DNA of 8,835 nucleotides from NCBI GenBank assembly GCA_017523005.1, contig JAFWXG010000037.1, positions 1 through 8,835 on the forward strand. The letters run 5' to 3'. The position numbers and the translations under genes were made by a program. The notes beneath the pieces were generated by a model. It saw only the letters and a list, made by a program, of their open reading frames with translations, had not been told where the DNA came from and made no database searches. The DNA comes from Clostridia bacterium (GTDB lineage: Bacteria > Bacillota > Clostridia > RGIG6154). How positions within the stretch are numbered: position 1 is the stretch's first letter; every line of letters starts with the position of its first letter. Shown in pieces: positions 1 through 5,792 of the stretch.

Positions 1-1189
1 GAGAAATTCCTGCTTCAATTAACTGTTGGTCACTAAGTTGTCTATGAGTATGGCTTGCAGGGTGGAGAAGACAAGTTTTTGCATCTGCTACATGTGTAAC
101 TATACTTATAAGCTTTAAGCTGTCCATAAATTTATTCTGTGTTTCTCTGTCGCCCTTTACGCCAAAAGCAATAACACCGCAAGTTCCTTTAGGCATATAT
201 TTTTTTGCAAGGTCGTTATATTTATCGCCTTTAAGATCCGGGTAATGAACCCAGGCAATTTTTTCGTTTGATGCTAAAAATTCTGCCACTTTAAGTGCGT
301 TTTTACAATGTCTTTCCATACGCACATCAAGAGTTTCAAGACCTAAATTTAAGTAAAATGCGTTTTGAGGAGATTGGATAGAACCCAAATCTCTCATAAG
401 TTGTGCTGTTGCTTTTGTAATGTACGCTCCTTTACCGAACTTTTCTGCATAAGTTATGCCATGATATGACTCGTCGGGAGTTGTAAGGCCCGGGAATTTT
501 TCAGCATGAGCCATCCAATCAAAATTTCCGCTGTCTACGATACAACCGCCTACGCTAACACCCTGGCCATCCATATATTTAGTGGTTGAGTGTGTAACAA
601 TATCTGCACCCCATTCAAAAGGACGGCAGTTGACTGGTGTTGCGAATGTATTATCAACTATTAACGGAACTCCGTGTGAATGAGCAAGACGCGAAAATTT
701 TTCGAAATCGAGAACCGTAACGGTTGGATTTGTTACTGTTTCACCAAAAACAGCCTTTGTGTTTGGTTTAAAATATTTTGAGAGTTCTTCTTCAGGCAAA
801 TCCTGATCAACAAATGTACATTCGATACCCATTTTCTTCATTGTTACAGCAAAGAGATTATATGTTCCGCCGTAAATTGCGCTTGATGATATGAAATGAT
901 CGCCTGCTTCACAAATATTAAATATCGCATAAAAGTTTGCAGCCTGTCCTGAAGATGTGAGCATCGCTGCAACACCGCCTTCTAACTGACATATCTTTTC
1001 TGCAACAAAATCATTTGTAGGATTTTGAAGTCTTGTATAGAAATATCCTGAAGCCTCAAGATCAAAAAGCTTGCCCATATGTTCGCTGGTATCATACTTA
1101 AATGTTGTGCTTTGATAAACCGGTACTTGTCTGGGTTCGCCATTTTTTGGACTGTATCCAGAATGTATACATTTTGAATTAACCTTCAT
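1..1189 (-). CDS. metY: O-acetylhomoserine sulfhydrylase (partial, 3' end off the window)
   Basis: PLP-dependent enzyme of the Cys/Met metabolism family that joins sulfide (or methanethiol) to O-acetyl-L-homoserine, giving homocysteine (or methionine) in the cytoplasm. The reading frame is open from the ATG at 1189 to the window edge: 396 codons are visible, and the family is usually about 425-430 residues, so roughly 30 C-terminal residues are missing. Visible motifs are YTRLQNPT (residues 51-58), SSGQA (79-83), the tyrosine of IYGGTY that stacks on PLP (about 106), DNTFATP (179-185) and the Schiff-base lysine in HSTTKYMDG (K204). Near the cut end is the typical LLHPASHTHRQLSDQQL stretch. 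The start is supported by an AAAGGTGGG ribosome binding site just upstream. No promoter of its own is evident in the 65 bases between it and tRNA-Pro, so read-through from the tRNA promoter is possible. There is no room for a SAM riboswitch. Family assignment is firm; sulfide versus methanethiol preference cannot be read from the sequence. Confidence 0.95.
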   Translation of the reverse strand, partial: MKVNSKCIHSGYSPKNGEPRQVPVYQSTTFKYDTSEHMGKLFDLEASGYFYTRLQNPTNDFVAEKICQLEGGVAAMLTSSGQAANFYAIFNICEAGDHFISSSAIYGGTYNLFAVTMKKMGIECTFVDQDLPEEELSKYFKPNTKAVFGETVTNPTVTVLDFEKFSRLAHSHGVPLIVDNTFATPVNCRPFEWGADIVTHSTTKYMDGQGVSVGGCIVDSGNFDWMAHAEKFPGLTTPDESYHGITYAEKFGKGAYITKATAQLMRDLGSIQSPQNAFYLNLGLETLDVRMERHCKNALKVAEFLASNEKIAWVHYPDLKGDKYNDLAKKYMPKGTCGVIAFGVKGDRETQNKFMDSLKLISIVTHVADAKTCLLHPASHTHRQLSDQQLIEAGIS

Positions 1190-1216
1190 TTTATGCCCAC
1201 CTTTACTATAAAATTA

Positions 1217-1248
1217 AATCGACAAACATATTGATTTGTTTGTCGATT
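1217..1248 (-). terminator. Perfect 12-bp inverted repeat between tRNA-Pro and metY; weak terminator, attenuator or operator
   Basis: The arms AATCGACAAACA (1217-1228) and TGTTTGTCGATT (1237-1248) are exact reverse complements around an 8-base loop. In the minus-strand transcript the hairpin starts 6 bases after the tRNA CCA end and is followed by TAATTTTATAG, a broken U-rich run. That placement fits a weak intrinsic terminator or attenuator between the tRNA and metY. The stem has only four G-C pairs and the U-run is interrupted, so termination would be incomplete. A protein-binding operator for metY is the alternative. Confidence 0.5.
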
Positions 1249-1254
1249 CACTCA

Positions 1255-1331
<77 letters not shown>

Positions 1332-1357
1332 ATATAATTTCTTAAAAAGCCTTAATA

Positions 1358-1386
1358 ATTATAGCATCAAATTAAATGTATGTCAA
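1358..1386 (-). promoter_or_regulatory. Sigma-A promoter for tRNA-Pro (and perhaps metY)
   Basis: On the minus strand there is a perfect -35 TTGACA (1386-1381), a 17-base spacer and a perfect -10 TATAAT (1363-1358). The expected transcription start is near 1351, about 20 bases before the mature tRNA. The match is exact at all twelve consensus positions. It is the only clear minus-strand promoter ahead of metY. Confidence 0.9.
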
Positions 1387-1452
1387 GGGAATTTGAAAAA
1401 ATTGTTAAAATCTTAAAGGTGGCTGATTTTATTGACAAAACATACATTTAAT
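1371..1452. repeat. 13-bp inverted repeat shared by two divergent promoters
   Basis: ATTAAATGTATGT at 1371-1383 is the exact reverse complement of ACATACATTTAAT at 1440-1452. Each copy sits largely inside the -35/-10 spacer of one of the two divergent promoters. The sequence beginning at each -10 also matches (TATAATTATTA, 1363-1353 on minus and 1455-1465 on plus). The arms may be binding sites for one regulator or relics of promoter duplication. Confidence 0.6.
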
Positions 1453-1460
1453 GGTATAAT
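1432..1460 (+). promoter_or_regulatory. Sigma-A promoter of the lysA-scpAB-gerW operon
   Basis: A perfect -35 TTGACA (1432-1437), a 17-base spacer and a perfect -10 TATAAT (1455-1460) put the transcription start near 1467, about 28 bases before the lysA ATG. The leader is too short for a lysine riboswitch. It contains only a 10-bp palindrome, ATTTGCAAAT (1473-1482), and the ribosome binding site. No later promoter of this quality was seen before the terminator at 5716, so it probably serves all six genes. Confidence 0.9.
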
Positions 1461-1494
1461 TATTACATTAAAATTTGCAAATCAGAGGTGCATA

Positions 1495-2796
1495 ATGTTT
1501 ATTTCAGAAGCATTAAACATAAATGAAAAAGGACATTTAACAATAGGCGGTGTTGACTCAGTTGATATCGCCAACGAATTCGGCACTCCGGTGTATGTAA
1601 TGGACGAAGACTTAATTCGCAATAACTGTCAACTTTATTTTAAATCAATAAAAAAAGCTTGTGGAGAAAACGGCACTGCTCTATATGCAAGCAAAGCTTT
1701 TTCGTGTCTTTATGTTTTGAAAATCGCAGCTGAAGAAGGAATGGGACTTGATGTAGTATCAGGTGGAGAGTTGTATACCGCTCACAAGGCCGGATTTCCA
1801 ATGGATAAAGTGTATTTTCATGGCAATAATAAAACCAAAGATGAAATTGAACTTGCTATAAAGCTTGGAGTAGGTCATTTTGTAGTTGATAACAAATATG
1901 AACTTTACAATATAAATGAGATATCTGAAAAATACAATAAAGTTTCAGGCGTTCTCTTTAGAATAAAACCTGGTGTTGATGCACACACACATGATTTTAT
2001 CAGGACGGGCCAGATAGATTCTAAATTTGGCTTTGCTTTAGAAACAGGGGAAGCCGAAGAAATTATTTCTGAAGCTTTAAAATGCAAAAACATCTCAATA
2101 AAAGGTTTGCATTGTCATATAGGTTCTCAGATATTTGAGGTAAAACCATTTATTCATGCTGCAGAAATAATGATTGATTTCATTAAAACTATATCAGAAA
2201 AATTCAGTATTGAAATCGACGAACTTAACTTAGGCGGCGGATTTGGAATTCAGTATTTAGATTCTGATGACCCGATAGGCTATGATAAATATATAGGCGA
2301 AGTAATGACTGTAGTTAAAGAAAAGACAAAAGAATATAACCTTAAAATGCCTAAAATGATTTTAGAGCCTGGTCGCTCATTGGTTGGTTCTGCGGGTATA
2401 ACACTATACAAAGTAGGATGCGTAAAAGATATTCCTAATGTGAGAAAATATGTATCTGTTGACGGCGGAATGGCTGATAATCCAAGGTATATTATGTACA
2501 ATGCACCATACACAGCTTTGATTGCAGACAGAGCTGATGACAAAAACACACAAACTGTTACAATTGCAGGAAAATGCTGTGAATCAGGAGATATTTTAAT
2601 TAAAAACGCAGATATGCCCGATATCAAAGTAGGCGATACTCTCGCAGTTCTTTCTACTGGTGCTTACAATTATTCTATGTCGAGCAACTATAACCGAATT
2701 CCAAAACCACCTGTTGTAATGATTACAAATGGTAAACCTCATGTAATAGTAAAAAGAGAAACTTATGAAGATATAATCAGAAATGATGTGTTATAA
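1495..2796 (+). CDS. lysA: Diaminopimelate decarboxylase
   Basis: Catalyses the last step of lysine synthesis, decarboxylating meso-diaminopimelate to L-lysine with PLP in the cytoplasm. The 433-residue protein is a full-length fold-type III decarboxylase with an N-terminal TIM barrel and C-terminal beta domain. Visible motifs are the Schiff-base lysine in YASKAF (K67), HCHIGSQ (206-212), the phosphate-binding GGGFG (247-251), EPGRS (291-295), the catalytic CESGD (C362, E363) and GAYNYSMSS (about 389-397). The open frame extends back to a TTG at 1432, but that TTG is part of the -35 element. The ATG at 1495 is preceded by AGAGGTG (1484-1490) and lies downstream of the predicted transcription start, so it is the real start. 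It is the first gene of the operon, and only 25 bases separate it from the next gene. Because diaminopimelate is also a peptidoglycan component, this enzyme sits at the branch between wall and lysine synthesis. Confidence 0.97.
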   Translation: MFISEALNINEKGHLTIGGVDSVDIANEFGTPVYVMDEDLIRNNCQLYFKSIKKACGENGTALYASKAFSCLYVLKIAAEEGMGLDVVSGGELYTAHKAGFPMDKVYFHGNNKTKDEIELAIKLGVGHFVVDNKYELYNINEISEKYNKVSGVLFRIKPGVDAHTHDFIRTGQIDSKFGFALETGEAEEIISEALKCKNISIKGLHCHIGSQIFEVKPFIHAAEIMIDFIKTISEKFSIEIDELNLGGGFGIQYLDSDDPIGYDKYIGEVMTVVKEKTKEYNLKMPKMILEPGRSLVGSAGITLYKVGCVKDIPNVRKYVSVDGGMADNPRYIMYNAPYTALIADRADDKNTQTVTIAGKCCESGDILIKNADMPDIKVGDTLAVLSTGAYNYSMSSNYNRIPKPPVVMITNGKPHVIVKRETYEDIIRNDVL

Positions 2797-2803
2797 AGAG
2801 GTG
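2797..2803 (+). promoter_or_regulatory. Strong ribosome binding site set too far from the only ATG
   Basis: AGAGGTG directly follows the lysA stop and is as strong as the sites used by lysA and the amidohydrolase. The first in-frame ATG of the protease gene (2822) is 18 bases further on, well beyond usual spacing. In-frame ATT codons at 2810 and 2813 lie 6 and 9 bases away, at ideal distance. Between the upstream TAA (2807-2809) and 2822 there is no in-frame ATG, GTG or TTG. Confidence 0.6.
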
Positions 2804-2821
2804 TTTTAAATTATTAACTGG

Positions 2822-3442
2822 ATGTATTTACTACAATTACTTATATCCGCACTTACAGCTATGATTGCAATAGTTGTTCATGAATTTTCACATGGATATG
2901 TTGCATATTTAATGGGAGATTATTCAGCCAAACAAGATGGAAGATTGTCCTTTAACCCCCTAAGGCATTTGGATTTTGTGGGTGTAATTTGCTTAATTTT
3001 CTTTAAAATTGGTTGGGCAAAACCTGTTCCTGTTAATCCATACATGTTTAAAAACAGAAAAAAGGGCATTGTATATGTTAGTCTTGCAGGTGTAGTATCA
3101 AACTTTATTTTAGCTGTTTTTTCTATTATATTTATGTGCTTTTTATACAACCAAAACACATTATATGTGCAGATATTATATTTATTCTTTTATAATCTTG
3201 CAGCTGTAAATATTGGTCTTGGAGTTTTTAATTTAATTCCAATACCTCCGCTCGACGGTTCTAAAGTTTTAGCACAACTTTTACCAATGCAGACGAGAAT
3301 TAAATATCTTAATTTTGAAAGATATGGCGGGTTGTTATTATTTGTACTAATATATTTTGGTAATTTGTCAAGATATTTAAATATTGCATTAACATATATT
3401 TTTCAACTACTTTTTAATATAATTGCAGGAGTTATACTATGA
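2822..3442 (+). CDS. Short M50 site-2 protease family membrane protein
   Basis: Probable intramembrane zinc metalloprotease. The 206-residue protein carries the HEFSH (HExxH) zinc motif at residues 20-24 inside the first hydrophobic segment. The second metal-site motif, NLIPIPPLDG, is at 137-146 with the expected aspartate D145. Four or more hydrophobic segments (about 5-25, 85-110, 115-140, 170-200) indicate a polytopic membrane protein. There is no PDZ domain, so it is a minimal member closer to the YwhC-type group than to RseP or SpoIVFB regulators. Its substrate is unknown. The stop overlaps the scpA start (ATGA), indicating translational coupling, and clostridial genomes commonly keep this gene next to scpAB. 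The ATG at 2822 is the conservative start, but the ribosome binding site at 2797-2803 fits an ATT start at 2810 or 2813 better. That would add only three or four residues. Family assignment is firm; cellular role is unassigned. Confidence 0.9.
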   Translation: MYLLQLLISALTAMIAIVVHEFSHGYVAYLMGDYSAKQDGRLSFNPLRHLDFVGVICLIFFKIGWAKPVPVNPYMFKNRKKGIVYVSLAGVVSNFILAVFSIIFMCFLYNQNTLYVQILYLFFYNLAAVNIGLGVFNLIPIPPLDGSKVLAQLLPMQTRIKYLNFERYGGLLLFVLIYFGNLSRYLNIALTYIFQLLFNIIAGVIL

Positions 3443-4185
3443 ATAACTTGTTGTTTAAATTAGAAATTTTTGAAGGACCACTTGACTTGTTACTTCATTT
3501 AATTTCTAAAAACAAAGTTAATATTTATGATATTCCTATCGCGTTAATCACAACACAATACATGGAATACTTAGAACAGATGCAACAAGCAGATCTTGAA
3601 ATTCAGAGCGAATTTCTTTTGATGGCAGCGAAACTTTTGTATATTAAATCAAGACTGTTATTACCACAGTACGATGAAGAGGAAAAAGAGGAAGACCCTC
3701 GTCAGGAATTGATTTTAAGCCTTGCAGAGTATAAAAAATACAAAGATGTTTCTATGTTTTTCGACGACAGAAAAGCAATCTGTGACTATATTTATTTTAA
3801 AAATCCAAACGATTTGGATGAATTTAAAACAAAAAAAGAAGCAGATGTAATGCCAATAGATAAATTAACAGCAGCATTTGCTATGGTAATGGAGAGATTC
3901 GAAAAGACTCTTCCGCCTTCTAAAATGTTATTTTCAGGAATTGTAGGAAGAGAGCCTGTATCTGTAAAATCGAAAGTTAAAGATATTAAATCAAGATTAT
4001 CCATTAAAGGTCAGGTTGAGTTTAATGACCTGTTTGCAGAGGTTGAATCAAGAAGTGAAATTGTTGCAATATTCTTAGCTGTTTTAGAAATGGTAAGAAA
4101 CGATTCGCTTTCTTTAACTTACATAGGTAACCAAATATTATTGAATGAAATACAAGGGGAGAGTAATGAACATTCAGCAGATTGA
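3439..4185 (+). CDS. scpA: Segregation and condensation protein A (kleisin)
   Basis: Kleisin subunit of the SMC-ScpAB condensin, bridging the SMC ATPase heads to compact and segregate the chromosome. The 248 residues match the usual family length. The N-terminal signature LEIFEGPLDLLLHLI (8-22), followed by the KVNIYDIPI stretch, is the SMC-binding helical region. A charged, glutamate-rich middle (about 75-85) forms the linker, and the C-terminus (about 205-240, with EIVAIFLAVLEMVRNDSL) is the winged-helix domain that contacts SMC. AGGAG at 3427-3431 with 7-base spacing supports the ATG at 3439, which overlaps the protease stop by 4 bases. The 3' end overlaps scpB by 20 bases, as expected for partners made in fixed ratio. 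No smc gene is in the window. Confidence 0.97.
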   Translation: MNNLLFKLEIFEGPLDLLLHLISKNKVNIYDIPIALITTQYMEYLEQMQQADLEIQSEFLLMAAKLLYIKSRLLLPQYDEEEKEEDPRQELILSLAEYKKYKDVSMFFDDRKAICDYIYFKNPNDLDEFKTKKEADVMPIDKLTAAFAMVMERFEKTLPPSKMLFSGIVGREPVSVKSKVKDIKSRLSIKGQVEFNDLFAEVESRSEIVAIFLAVLEMVRNDSLSLTYIGNQILLNEIQGESNEHSAD

Positions 4186-4747
4186 AAATGAAATAGAGGC
4201 AATTTTGTTTATTGCAGGAGAAGGCGTTCCTGTAGACAAGTTGTCCGAAGCATTGCAAATTTCTATATCTGACACAAAAAAGATTATGTCTTCCTTTATG
4301 GATAAGTATAATTATAATGCACACGGGCTTAGAATATTGCATTACGGCGACTTTTATCAGTTAGGGACAAGTCCTGATGTTTATGATTGTCTTAACAGGT
4401 TTGCTGGTATAAAGAAACCGACTCCATTATCAAGAGCTGCGATGGAAGTTTTATCAATAATAGTTTACAATCAACCGGTAACAAGAAGTACAATTGATAA
4501 AATCCGTGGTGTTGATAGCTTTGGACCCTTAAAAAAGCTTTTAGACAGAGAAATTGTTGAAGAGCAGGGGAGATTAGAAGCGCCTGGAATGCCAATACTT
4601 TACGGTACGACTCCTGAATTTTTAAAACTGTTTGGTTTGAAATCTTTAGAAGATATACCAGACCTCGAAAATATGCAACTAACTATTTCGGAAGATGGGG
4701 AGTTACCAGTCTTAAATTCAGAAAATGAAACGGGAGAAGAAGAATGA
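4166..4747 (+). CDS. scpB: Segregation and condensation protein B
   Basis: Dimeric winged-helix partner that binds the middle of ScpA in the SMC condensin complex. The 193-residue protein shows the N-terminal helix IEAILFIAGEGVPVDKLSEAL (about 9-29). The second winged-helix signature LSRAAMEVLSIIVYNQPVTR follows at about 88-107, then the IRGVDS turn (113-118). The closing YGTTPEFLKLFGL (about 146-158) is characteristic of the family. An upstream in-frame ATG exists at 4145, but the ATG at 4166 is preceded by AAGGGGAGAG (4154-4163) and gives the usual MNIQQIENEIEAILF N-terminus, so I chose it. It overlaps scpA by 20 bases and its TGA overlaps the next start codon (ATGA). The acidic tail (about 160-193) is variable in the family. 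Confidence 0.96.
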   Translation: MNIQQIENEIEAILFIAGEGVPVDKLSEALQISISDTKKIMSSFMDKYNYNAHGLRILHYGDFYQLGTSPDVYDCLNRFAGIKKPTPLSRAAMEVLSIIVYNQPVTRSTIDKIRGVDSFGPLKKLLDREIVEEQGRLEAPGMPILYGTTPEFLKLFGLKSLEDIPDLENMQLTISEDGELPVLNSENETGEEE

Positions 4748-5319
4748 TTTGGTTATTTATTATAGCGATTATTTTTCTTGGTATAGCTTTTTTACCCATA
4801 TCAGTGAATATATGCTTTGATAAGGGGTTAAAATTTAGAGTGAAAGTTCTTTTGTTTGATATATTTACCTATCCTGATTCAAACGAAGAAAAACAAAAAA
4901 GCAAAACCGCTGAACCAGGAGAGGATAAAGAAACTTCTCACAAAGATTTTTTAGATAAAATATCTCTATATATTAAAATTTCAAGGGAACTTTTATCAGT
5001 ACTTAAAAATGAGTTTAAATCTGTAAAAATCAAGGAATATGTTTTTGAATTTGTTTGCGGAACCGGAGATGCAGCTATGACCGGAATTTTTTTCGGGGCC
5101 GTTTACGCTGTTCTTAATCCATTTCACAGATATTTCTTTGATAATTTCCGCATTAAAAAGAAAGAGATAGAAATTACTCCCGATTTTGAAAATAAATGCA
5201 TACACTTTTCATCCAGTATAAAGTTTAACATTACATTGTATTGGTTAATAAAACTCTTTTTTAAAGAAAGAAATGTATTTAATAAAATCATAAATAATAT
5301 AAAGAAAGACGGTGTTTAA
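4744..5319 (+). CDS. DUF2953 membrane-anchored protein of unknown function
   Basis: No biochemical function is established for this family. The 191-residue protein begins with a hydrophobic helix (about 2-20, WLFIIAIIFLGIAFLPI). A short beta-like stretch and a charged, lysine/glutamate-rich low-complexity segment follow (about 46-68). The best marker is the conserved core CGTGDAAMTGIFFGAVYAV (105-123), typical of DUF2953, and a second hydrophobic stretch lies near 162-174. Its ATG overlaps the scpB TGA, and a GGGAGAAG ribosome binding site lies inside the end of scpB. gerW starts two bases after its stop. In spore-forming Clostridia this family is regularly found just before gerW/ytfJ, so a role with GerW at a membrane during sporulation or germination is a fair inference, not a demonstrated one. 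Confidence 0.85.
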   Translation: MIWLFIIAIIFLGIAFLPISVNICFDKGLKFRVKVLLFDIFTYPDSNEEKQKSKTAEPGEDKETSHKDFLDKISLYIKISRELLSVLKNEFKSVKIKEYVFEFVCGTGDAAMTGIFFGAVYAVLNPFHRYFFDNFRIKKKEIEITPDFENKCIHFSSSIKFNITLYWLIKLFFKERNVFNKIINNIKKDGV

Positions 5320-5321
5320 AA

Positions 5322-5708
5322 ATGGCTCAGCATCCTTTTGAAAGCATGATGATTACAACAATGGAAAACTTAAAACAAATGGTAGATGTAAATACTATCG
5401 TAGGCGACCCCATTACAACAGATGACGGAACTGTAGTTATTCCTGTATCTAAAGTAAGTTTTGGTCTTGCGGCGGGCGGAAGCGAATTTTCTGCTAAGCA
5501 GCAAGATGCTGCCAATCCCTTTGCTGGTGGGGTAGGTGCGGGTGTTTCTATCAATCCTGTTGCGTTTTTGGTTTCTAATTCAGAGCAAATAAAGCTCTTA
5601 ACTGTAACAGAATCTGACGCAATCTCAAAACTGATTGATTATGTTCCTGGAATGGTTAATAAAATTGCAGAATTGCTTCCAAAGAAGAAAAAAGAAACAT
5701 TAGAGTAA
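5322..5708 (+). CDS. gerW: GerW family (YtfJ) spore germination protein
   Basis: Small sporulation protein of the GerW/YtfJ family. In Bacillus subtilis it is made in the forespore and is needed for a normal L-alanine germination response. The 128-residue sequence has the family hallmarks in order: the N-terminal helix HPFESMMITTMENLKQM (4-20), VNTIVGDPI (23-31), the DGTVVIPVSKVSFGLAAGGSEF core (35-56), a glycine-rich GGVGAGV segment (69-75) and the NPVAFLV strand (78-84). The tail is lysine-rich. There is no signal peptide or clear membrane segment. The start is two bases after the DUF2953 stop, with a modest GGTG-type site, suggesting coupled translation. It is last in the operon and is followed by a strong terminator. 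No forespore-type promoter was recognised directly in front of it. The gene is strong evidence that the host forms spores. Confidence 0.94.
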   Translation: MAQHPFESMMITTMENLKQMVDVNTIVGDPITTDDGTVVIPVSKVSFGLAAGGSEFSAKQQDAANPFAGGVGAGVSINPVAFLVSNSEQIKLLTVTESDAISKLIDYVPGMVNKIAELLPKKKKETLE

Positions 5709-5715
5709 AATTTAA

Positions 5716-5747
5716 ATAATGCACATTTTATGTGCATTATTTTTTTA
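5716..5747 (+). terminator. Rho-independent terminator closing the lysA-gerW operon
   Basis: Starting 8 bases after the gerW stop, ATAATGCACA (5716-5725) and TGTGCATTAT (5731-5740) form a perfect 10-bp stem with loop TTTTA. It extends further through A-T pairs and runs into six further T residues (5741-5746). This is a classic intrinsic terminator for the plus-strand operon. Confidence 0.92.
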
Positions 5748-5757
5748 TCATAAATTT

Positions 5758-5784
5758 CCTGTTTTTATAATACCATTAAACAGG
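5758..5784 (+). promoter_or_regulatory. Inverted repeat and TATAAT ahead of the carboxypeptidase gene
   Basis: CCTGTTT (5758-5764) and AAACAGG (5778-5784) are exact inverted repeats. Between them lies TATAAT (5766-5771), a possible -10 box, but the matching -35 position falls in the T-run of the preceding terminator and is poor (TTTTAT). The right arm shares its AGG with the ribosome binding site AGGTG (5782-5786). The element could be an operator over a weak promoter, or an RNA hairpin hiding the ribosome binding site. I could not match a SigF, SigE or SigG consensus with confidence. Confidence 0.4.
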
Positions 5785-5792
5785 TGATTTAA

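Noticed and set aside
1432..1494. Upstream extension of lysA to a TTG at 1432
   Set aside because: The TTG is the start of the -35 TTGACA and the predicted transcription start is near 1467, so these codons would not be in the mRNA. The ATG at 1495 has its own AGAGGTG.
1461..1494. Lysine riboswitch or T-box ahead of lysA
   Set aside because: The predicted leader is about 28 bases, far too short for either. Only a 10-bp palindrome ATTTGCAAAT (1473-1482) is present, which may be chance in this composition.
2280..2627. Antisense open frames inside lysA and other genes
   Set aside because: These lie opposite strongly supported genes, have no ribosome binding sites or recognisable domains, and arise from codon bias of the true coding strand.
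4145..4165. Upstream ATG for scpB at 4145
   Set aside because: No ribosome binding site precedes it, while AAGGGGAGAG is ideally placed for the ATG at 4166, which gives the family-typical N-terminus.
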